A stretch of DNA of 7,289 nucleotides from Pseudomonadota bacterium. Its GTDB lineage: Bacteria > Cyanobacteriota > Vampirovibrionia > LMEP-6097. Each line of letters opens with the position of its first letter. Within the stretch, counting starts at the first letter, position 1. Shown here one piece after another: positions 1-5,484 of this stretch. The notes under the pieces are model-generated. The model did no database searches. It was given only the letters and a program-made list of their open reading frames with translations, and was not told where the DNA came from. The translations under genes were made by a program, and so were the position numbers. Where the stretch lies: assembly GCA_009924885.1 (NCBI GenBank), contig RFQS01000115.1, positions 1 through 7,289 of the forward strand, in the 5' to 3' direction.

Positions 1-1071
1 CAAATCACGGGCATTTAAAAAAAACTCTCGGAAATTTTTATTGGTCATAGCAGAATCATTCTTACAGAAAATAATCCTTGATAAATTAGCCTCTCTTTTT
101 TGTAATGAAGAATAACCCAAGCTTTGCATGTAATTTATCATTAAATCCTCATTAATATAATTAGCTTTAGAGTTGCCAAATAGCATGTAATGTTGATTCT
201 GATTCTTGGTCAAGAAAGGAGATGGAATATCTGCAATATAAATCATCCCATTATCACTCAAAATTGAATTTAATAATTTCAAAGCACTAAGAGATCCATA
301 AGAATAACGAGATTGCCAGCCTTCAGAGTACTCAACTGTTAAGTCTGAAAATATATTAAAAAAGTCTTGCTCTAAATTGCTCGCAGAATGTACGTCATAA
401 GGCTCCCAACGCTGCTCAACTATCAAACTCGAAAGGTAAGCAGTATTGTTAACAATATCTTCCTCTTCACTATCAGACATACTTAAAATTCTTATCTGCT
501 GCTTAGAGAATAGTCCATCAGAATTTCTTGCCAAAGGAATCATAGGTAAAGCATCCATGACATAATTCAAAACAGCTAAATCAATTTCCTTAAGATTTAC
601 AGAATCACCATCTAGATTAACCGCAGTGCTTGAATCTAGTAAATTTAAAACCAAAAAGCTGTAATGCTCGTTTTCAGTAAAACCTTCTAAGACCTTACGC
701 TCTTTAATATGCCTTAAGCTCTGCTCAGAAAAATCACTAATAGTAAGTTCGATCCTATCTAAGAAACCTAAGTCTTGAGCGGCAATTAAAAAATGTCTCG
801 AGAATATTCCGCTCCCAGAACCACATTCTAATATTCTTAATTTTCGATCAAGTGGGAAAATGTGAATATTATTCTTAAAAATACTAGCGACATTATAAGC
901 ATGTGCTAATGATGTAGTCACTGCATGAGGTATTATATGTGGATTGCCCTTTTTCACAAAAGCATCCATACCTTTCTTTGTGAAATATTCCTTAGAGATA
1001 GATTCCAACGATGATTTATTAAAATCAACCCAATCCTCAACAAGATAGAAATCTTTAGTAATTTTTTCCAT
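1..1071 (-). CDS. class I SAM-dependent methyltransferase, 3' end beyond the window
   Basis: An open frame of 357 codons runs from the ATG at 1069-1071 to the left edge without a stop, so the C-terminus is missing. What is seen: a glycine-rich SAM-binding motif I, ILECGSGSGIF (residues 80-90); an acidic residue at the end of the next strand (D113 in ELTISDFS), where methyltransferases contact the SAM ribose; NYVMDALP (169-176); and a later strand, GMIYIADIP (275-283). The NxxxDALP element and the upstream IIPHAVTT segment recall the MidA/NDUFAF7 (DUF185, COG1565) methyltransferases, which methylate protein arginine in mitochondria, but the match is loose and the substrate is unknown. There is no signal peptide or membrane segment, so it is probably cytosolic. 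It is last in the minus-strand series, 58 bases after the alpha-E gene. The start is not well supported: AGGG lies only 2 bases before the ATG. The next Met is residue 35, which would remove conserved-looking N-terminal sequence. Confidence 0.8.
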   Translation of the reverse strand, partial: MEKITKDFYLVEDWVDFNKSSLESISKEYFTKKGMDAFVKKGNPHIIPHAVTTSLAHAYNVASIFKNNIHIFPLDRKLRILECGSGSGIFSRHFLIAAQDLGFLDRIELTISDFSEQSLRHIKERKVLEGFTENEHYSFLVLNLLDSSTAVNLDGDSVNLKEIDLAVLNYVMDALPMIPLARNSDGLFSKQQIRILSMSDSEEEDIVNNTAYLSSLIVEQRWEPYDVHSASNLEQDFFNIFSDLTVEYSEGWQSRYSYGSLSALKLLNSILSDNGMIYIADIPSPFLTKNQNQHYMLFGNSKANYINEDLMINYMQSLGYSSLQKREANLSRIIFCKNDSAMTNKNFREFFLNARDL

Positions 1072-1100
1072 AACCCTAATATTATAATACCCACAAAGAG

Positions 1101-1128
1101 ATTCTAGAATAACTTAGGACTGTATCAA
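1101..1128 (-). promoter_or_regulatory. candidate sigma70-type promoter for the methyltransferase gene
   Basis: On the minus strand TTGATA (1123-1128) and TAGAAT (1101-1106) are separated by 16 bases. Each matches the -35 and -10 consensus at five of six positions. Transcription would start near 1094, leaving a short leader before the ATG at 1071. The -10 overlaps a perfect 10-base palindrome, ATTCTAGAAT (1101-1110). In AT-rich DNA such matches arise by chance, so this is only a candidate. It would let the methyltransferase be expressed apart from the upstream operon. Confidence 0.35.
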
Positions 1129-1129
1129 A

Positions 1130-2083
1130 CTATTCTTTAAGCTCAAAAAACGATCTGTAAATAACTTGATCTACTATATTCAAATTAAACTGAAAAAGAT
1201 CAATGAACTCATGCAAGCCTTCAGCTAAAACCTTATCTACACTAGTCAACAAAAGCATTTGCTGCAATTTAGCCATTTCATATTTAGCTCCCATATCAAC
1301 TTTAGTCATCTCAGTAATCGCCCCAAGTGAAGATAGAGTCTGGTTAACACAGTAATTTATTGAGCGCGGGAAAAATGGATCAAAAATTAAGAACTCCGAA
1401 ACATCACGATAATTAACTTGATGGTATTTTTTCCTATACATCTGAAAAGCACTTACAGAACGCAATACAGCACCCCACTCCACAGCATCATAAGGAGAAT
1501 CGACATATTCAGGGCTTGGTAATAAGTGAAAATACTTAACATCTAACAGCCTTGCTGTTTTATCTGCTCTTTCTATCATCTGCCCTAAACGTAAGAAATG
1601 CAGAGCCTGGTCTCTAAGCATTGCATTAGCTACAAGGCCGCAAGCTACATTATTAGAAGCCTTTATCTGAGCATATAAAGGTAAAAGATTATCTTTCTGA
1701 CGCTTTTTACTATATTTCTGTATAAAGTGATAAAGCTCATTTATAGTTTCCCATAATTCAGTAGGTATAATCTCCCTCACCGTACGAGCGTTTTCACGAG
1801 CATTAAGAATACAAGAGAGAATAGAATTAGGATTTAAAGTATCAAAAGTCAAAAAATGTACCACTCTCTTTTGATCTAAAGTCTTATATCTTTTAAAGAA
1901 ATCAGCCTCATCACCGGAAGCTAAGACTAAGGGCTGCCACTGAACATTTTCACGATCTAAAGCTATATCTAAAATCAGTTTAAGATTAACATCTATAAAG
2001 CAAGCTATGCTATCAGCCCGTTCTAGATAACGGCTCATCCAATATATAGAATTAGCTACTCTACTTAGCATAAGCCCTGACAT
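1130..2083 (-). CDS. alpha-E domain protein (DUF403, COG2307)
   Basis: This 317-residue protein covers the usual full length of the alpha-E family, an all-helical domain found beside or fused to circularly permuted ATP-grasp proteins. Diagnostic segments are SRVANSIYWMSRYLERAD (7-24), ARENAR (95-100), RLGQMIERADKTARLLD (165-181) and FDPFFPRSINYC (234-245). The repeated MxER(A)D pattern near residues 21 and 171 suggests conserved acidic and basic residues on paired helices. The biochemical role is not known; the family is predicted to assist the ATP-grasp partner. There is no signal peptide or membrane span. The start at 2081-2083 directly follows the TAA of the ATP-grasp gene, with GAGGGG (2093-2098) nine bases upstream. 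Met5 begins the MLSRVA stretch where many relatives start, and is a possible alternative start with AGGG only three bases away. The protein ends with TAG at 1130-1132. Confidence 0.93.
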   Translation of the reverse strand: MSGLMLSRVANSIYWMSRYLERADSIACFIDVNLKLILDIALDRENVQWQPLVLASGDEADFFKRYKTLDQKRVVHFLTFDTLNPNSILSCILNARENARTVREIIPTELWETINELYHFIQKYSKKRQKDNLLPLYAQIKASNNVACGLVANAMLRDQALHFLRLGQMIERADKTARLLDVKYFHLLPSPEYVDSPYDAVEWGAVLRSVSAFQMYRKKYHQVNYRDVSEFLIFDPFFPRSINYCVNQTLSSLGAITEMTKVDMGAKYEMAKLQQMLLLTSVDKVLAEGLHEFIDLFQFNLNIVDQVIYRSFFELKE

Positions 2084-3544
2084 TTAAGAATTCCCCTCAC
2101 TACCCAATACCCAAGTGTCTTTACTGCCACCGCCTTGAGAAGAATTAACTACTAGTGAGCCTTTCACTAAAGCTACACGCGTAAGTCCTCCCGGAAGAAC
2201 AAAAATCGACTTACCATAAAGGATATAAGGTCTAACATCAACATGCCTACCCTCAATATCATCACCAATGATAGTTGGACAGCGAGATAAAGCAAGAGTC
2301 GGTTGAGCGATATAGTCTCGTGGACTTGCTTTAATTTTTTCAGCAAAACTTTCTCTTTCAGAGCGTGTAGATTTAGGTCCAATAAGCATCCCATAGCCAC
2401 CAGACTGATTCACAGCCTTAACTACCAGTTTCTCTAAATTATCAAGTACATAATCACGCTGCTTCTTGTCCTCACAGATATAAGTATGCACATTAGGCAA
2501 TATGGGCTCTTCACCTAAATAATATTTTATAATCTCTGGAACATAGGCGTAGACAGCTTTATCATCAGCGATACCATTACCTGGTGCATTAGCTAAAGCA
2601 AGATTACCTTTACGATAGGCATTCATAATACCTTTCACGCCTAATAAAGAATCCTTACGAAATACACTCGGGTCAAGAAAATCATCATCGATTCTTCTGT
2701 AAACCACATCTACTTTCTCAAAGCCTTTAGTAGTGCGAAGCATCAATTCATCATTCTCGACTACCAAATCTGATCCTTGAGCTAAAGTAATACCCATCTG
2801 CTGAGCTAAATAAGCATGTTCAAAATAGGCTGAATTATAAATACCTGGAGTGAGGATAACTATCTTTGGCTTTTCAATATGATCTAGAGCTAAGTATTTT
2901 AAAGTATCGTATAAGTGATCAGGATAATCAGCAACTCTTCTAACATTCATCGTCGCAAAAGCCTGCGGGAAAGTGCGTTTCTGTATAGCACGGTTTTCTA
3001 ACACATAAGACACTCCAGATGGACATCTCAGATTATCTTCTAGAACATAAAATGCGCCATCTAAATCCCTTACTAAATCAGTGCCCGTGATATGAATCCA
3101 TATTTTACGTGGAGGATTCAAACCCTCGCATTCTTTTAAATAACACTTAGATGAGAGTATTAAATCCTGAGGTATGACCTTATCTTTTAAAATTTTTTTA
3201 TCATGGTAAATATCATCTACGAACAGATTCAAAGCCTCTATACGCTGCTTAAGTCCATTCTCTATATTTTGCCATTCACTCGCTGGAATAACTCTTGGAA
3301 TAACATCAAAAGGAAATATTTTCTCCGTTCCCTTCTTGTCACCATAAACACTAAAAGTTATACCAAGCTGATGCAATGCAAGTTCAGCAGCTTTCTGCCT
3401 GCGACGCAGATCTTTATGCGATAGTGCATTAATCTGATCTATAAGTGGCTTAGAGTGTAAATGTGCTTGTCCGTTTTCATCAAAAAGCTCATCATAGAAA
3501 GAACCCGTTTTGTAATTATCAAAATTTAAATTAGTTTCCTTCAT
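2084..3544 (-). CDS. circularly permuted ATP-grasp protein (COG2308, DUF404/DUF407)
   Basis: This 486-residue protein matches the type 2 circularly permuted ATP-grasp family over its whole length. ATP-grasp enzymes activate a carboxylate as acyl phosphate and join it to an amine; for this family the substrates are unknown and an amidoligase role is predicted. Segments typical of the family appear in order: TFSVYGD (63-69), FPFDVIPR (77-84), GTDLVRDLDGAFYVLEDNLR (154-173) with PSGVSYVLENR (175-185), VVYRRIDDDFLDP (280-292), NAPGNGIADDKAVYAYVPE (319-337), VNQSGGYGMLIGP (378-390), HVDVRPYILYG (434-444) and SSQGGGSKDTWVL (468-480). The GGYG loop, acidic clusters and Arg residues expected for nucleotide and metal binding are present, so it looks intact. 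The protein is cytosolic, with no export signal. The ATG is preceded by GGTGA (3551-3555) at six bases. The gene begins 22 bases after the transglutaminase fusion gene, and its TAA abuts the alpha-E ATG, which suggests translational coupling and equal expression. Confidence 0.95.
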   Translation of the reverse strand: MKETNLNFDNYKTGSFYDELFDENGQAHLHSKPLIDQINALSHKDLRRRQKAAELALHQLGITFSVYGDKKGTEKIFPFDVIPRVIPASEWQNIENGLKQRIEALNLFVDDIYHDKKILKDKVIPQDLILSSKCYLKECEGLNPPRKIWIHITGTDLVRDLDGAFYVLEDNLRCPSGVSYVLENRAIQKRTFPQAFATMNVRRVADYPDHLYDTLKYLALDHIEKPKIVILTPGIYNSAYFEHAYLAQQMGITLAQGSDLVVENDELMLRTTKGFEKVDVVYRRIDDDFLDPSVFRKDSLLGVKGIMNAYRKGNLALANAPGNGIADDKAVYAYVPEIIKYYLGEEPILPNVHTYICEDKKQRDYVLDNLEKLVVKAVNQSGGYGMLIGPKSTRSERESFAEKIKASPRDYIAQPTLALSRCPTIIGDDIEGRHVDVRPYILYGKSIFVLPGGLTRVALVKGSLVVNSSQGGGSKDTWVLGSEGNS

Positions 3545-3566
3545 GCACTTTCACCACTAAATTTTT

Positions 3567-5387
3567 TTAAATACTTACCTCTTCTATTCTAACTGTAACT
3601 GAAAGTTTTTCAGAACCACCACCTTTAAAGATTGTGCCTGAAGTTGGGGTAGCATCTCGATAATTTCTGCCACAGGCTACTCTAATATGATCTTGTGCGA
3701 CAGAACAGCCATTAGTGGGATCATAACCTCGCCAACCCACATAAGGCAGATAAACTTCAGCCCAAGCGTGAGAAGCCTCAGACTGTAATTTATTTTCATA
3801 ATTAGCTCCAGTATATATATAGCCAGTGCGATAGCGAGCTGGAATATTTAGAAGACGGGCTAAACAGATAAACAAATTAGCGAAATCCTGACAGACACCT
3901 TTTCTTGCAGTATAGACTTCAAATGGTGTTGTATTCAAGGAAGTAGTACCTTGAACATATTTATAATCATTGTAAATACTCTGATTTATATCCTCTAATG
4001 TGTGATGTAGACTGTAATCATTCCTCTCCACAAAGCTCATCGCATAATCTGTCAATTCTACAAGCTGAGTTTCTGGCAGTTCTGGTGGGAGTAAATAAGC
4101 CATCATCATCTGTCTCTGCCACGGCATCCAAACTAGCGGAATAGTAGTCTGCCTGCGTGAAAGACTGTGATCATCTGGCGGGCAAGCGAAAACTTTCACT
4201 CGACTTTTACTCTCTATTGATAATTGAGCATAAGGTAAATTAACACTATAATGCACTGATTGATTACCAAAAACATCCTCATAGCGAATCTCTTCACCAC
4301 CTGTAGAGACTTTCAGGCTTGATAAAACTACTTCCTGCAATTGATCTTCTATCGGCTGTAATCTAAATCTATGAGTACTGTGCTCCACAATCTGCTCATA
4401 TTCGTAATTAGTAATGTGAGTCACATCAAAAGTTCTGTATGAGAGTGCTTTACCATCAGGTGCATGTGTCATCGCCCGAAGATTAGTTATAGATAAATGC
4501 GGAAGACTAGCTAAAGATTGCTGGGTAGAGTCACTTAAAGATGCTAAGCTCGCAGAACTTTCAGATTGGTAAGCATAATTGAAATTTTGCAAGCCCTGCT
4601 TATTATCCCAAATCAAGCTGCCTCTTCGAGAGATTAGCAATTGACCAGACTGCATTTGATGCCAATCTCCTTGAGGGAAAGATGAAGAACTAAATATTAA
4701 AGCCGTTCTATAAGTATCCCTTGGGTCTTTTAAATCTATAGAAGCGATTTCTGAATCAAAGACATTAAGTTTGCTTGGCGGCTTCCTTCTCGTATAATAC
4801 ATGTTCGTCTGCGACTGAGTTCCATGAAAACAAACCAAGCTATTACCATCAGTAAGTATCATATCTGCACTACCAAGCTGATCAAACTGTTCAAACCAAA
4901 CCAATAACACTTCAGGCTTAATATCTGCAAGCTTGCGAATATTACTATCCTGCATCAAACCAAGTAAATAACAGAAAGCTATCTCTGAATCTATTCGCCC
5001 CAGTGGCTCAAGAAATCTAGATTTATTGGAATGCAGTGCCTGTAATTTAGTTTTATCTAAATCTCCTTTATGCATAAACAACCAATCCCTACCAGCAAAG
5101 CTGCGAGAAAATGGCTGTGTCTCATGATTCGTATAACCTTTAGCACCCTTCATTACCTTACAAATAAAGACTGTTGAGCGAAATTTCTCCCAATCCATTA
5201 AGGCTTCAGTAAGTATTCGAGTATCTCTTGCCGCAGGATCTTTCGCAACAATCGCTCCCTGATTGTTGTTTGGATACCAACCAAACCCCCAACCAGTAGA
5301 TAAACTCGCCTGAGTTTCATCAAAAAGTTTTAATTTAATAGATGGCGAACTTAAGCCATCAAAATTTAGTGCAAATATATCACTCAA
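3567..5387 (-). CDS. class II glutamine amidotransferase-like (Ntn) domain fused to transglutaminase
   Basis: This 606-residue protein has two parts. Residues 1-260 resemble class II glutamine amidotransferase domains of the EgtC/YafJ (GATase_4) type: GWGFGWYP (32-39), ETQPFSRSFAGRDWLFMHKG (89-108) and GRIDSEIAF (130-138). After Met removal the N-terminal residue is Ser2, where active enzymes have Cys, and K107 replaces the Asn of the usual HNG oxyanion motif. A Ser/Ala/Leu-rich linker spans about 274-300. A bacterial transglutaminase N-terminal domain follows (about 317-400, with HRFRLQP at 339-345), then the papain-like core with an apparently intact triad: C499 (GVCQDFANL), H540 (SHAWAEVYLP) and D556 (GYDPTNG). 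Such cores usually hydrolyse or transfer amide bonds in bacteria. No signal peptide is visible. The gene is first in the operon with ATP-grasp and alpha-E genes. It starts with TTG at 5385-5387, with AAGGG seven bases upstream. That start places Ser at position 2, and no in-frame ATG or GTG was found in the spacer. Confidence 0.88.
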   Translation of the reverse strand: MSDIFALNFDGLSSPSIKLKLFDETQASLSTGWGFGWYPNNNQGAIVAKDPAARDTRILTEALMDWEKFRSTVFICKVMKGAKGYTNHETQPFSRSFAGRDWLFMHKGDLDKTKLQALHSNKSRFLEPLGRIDSEIAFCYLLGLMQDSNIRKLADIKPEVLLVWFEQFDQLGSADMILTDGNSLVCFHGTQSQTNMYYTRRKPPSKLNVFDSEIASIDLKDPRDTYRTALIFSSSSFPQGDWHQMQSGQLLISRRGSLIWDNKQGLQNFNYAYQSESSASLASLSDSTQQSLASLPHLSITNLRAMTHAPDGKALSYRTFDVTHITNYEYEQIVEHSTHRFRLQPIEDQLQEVVLSSLKVSTGGEEIRYEDVFGNQSVHYSVNLPYAQLSIESKSRVKVFACPPDDHSLSRRQTTIPLVWMPWQRQMMMAYLLPPELPETQLVELTDYAMSFVERNDYSLHHTLEDINQSIYNDYKYVQGTTSLNTTPFEVYTARKGVCQDFANLFICLARLLNIPARYRTGYIYTGANYENKLQSEASHAWAEVYLPYVGWRGYDPTNGCSVAQDHIRVACGRNYRDATPTSGTIFKGGGSEKLSVTVRIEEVSI

Positions 5388-5394
5388 AAGTCGA

Positions 5395-5399
5395 CCCTT
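5395..5399 (-). promoter_or_regulatory. ribosome binding site that supports the TTG start of the fusion gene
   Basis: On the minus strand AAGGG lies seven bases before the TTG at 5385-5387. Because the start codon is not ATG, this site decides the call, together with the family-like N-terminus MSDIFALNFDG. Confidence 0.6.
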
Positions 5400-5414
5400 A
5401 GATAAAGAAAGCCC

Positions 5415-5444
5415 TTGTAATATTGGCTTATTAACAACTATATT
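5415..5444 (+). promoter_or_regulatory. weak candidate promoter of the rightward gene
   Basis: On the plus strand TTGTAA (5415-5420) and TATATT (5439-5444) are 18 bases apart. TATTAT (5441-5446) is an alternative -10. Transcription would start about 30 bases before the ATG at 5485. The -35 match is modest; the main support is that a divergent gene with a good ribosome site needs a promoter within this 97-base spacer. Confidence 0.3.
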
Positions 5445-5470
5445 ATAGATAGCCTAGATTATCAAAACAA
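5437..5470 (-). promoter_or_regulatory. candidate promoter(s) of the minus-strand operon
   Basis: Two overlapping minus-strand promoter candidates are visible. The first is TTGATA (5460-5465), a 17-base spacer, then TATAGT (5437-5442), with five of six consensus positions in each hexamer. The second is TTGTTT (5465-5470), 17 bases, then a perfect TATAAT (5442-5447). Either would start transcription around 5430-5435 and give a leader of about 45 bases before the TTG at 5387. It would serve the fusion, ATP-grasp and alpha-E genes, and perhaps the methyltransferase by read-through. Confidence 0.55.
5438..5448. repeat. 11-base perfect palindrome shared by both divergent -10 regions
   Basis: The sequence CTATA-T-TATAG is a perfect inverted repeat centred on 5443. 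It contains or overlaps the -10 hexamers proposed for both strands. It may be a symmetric bidirectional -10 element, or less likely a repressor half-site pair. Confidence 0.5.
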
Positions 5471-5474
5471 ATTT

Positions 5475-5478
5475 AGGA
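5475..5478 (+). promoter_or_regulatory. ribosome binding site of the transglutaminase-DUF2126 gene
   Basis: AGGA lies six bases before the ATG at 5485-5487, a standard arrangement that supports this start over later Met codons. The protein then begins with MGILTALHH, as expected for the start of a bacterial transglutaminase N-terminal domain. Confidence 0.65.
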
Positions 5479-5484
5479 AAATTC

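Noticed and set aside
17..24. Run of eight A (T on the coding strand) in the methyltransferase gene as a frameshift or phase-variation site
   Set aside because: The frame is intact through it (E-F-F-L-N), and runs of this length are expected in AT-rich DNA. With the gene cut at the edge, slippage cannot be judged.
1079..1090. AT-only inverted sequence (ATATTATAATAT-like) as a terminator after alpha-E
   Set aside because: There is no GC-rich stem and no following U-tract, so it cannot be supported as an intrinsic terminator.
2173..2400. Minus-strand open frame of 75 codons inside the ATP-grasp gene
   Set aside because: It lies in another frame of a well-conserved gene, resembles no family I know, and has no support as a separate gene.
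3203..3424. Plus-strand open frame of 73 codons antisense to the ATP-grasp gene
   Set aside because: It is antisense to conserved coding sequence, and its low-complexity composition fits chance.
3561..3570. Run of seven T between the fusion gene and the ATP-grasp gene as a terminator
   Set aside because: No stem precedes it in either direction, and the 22-base gap fits operon read-through.
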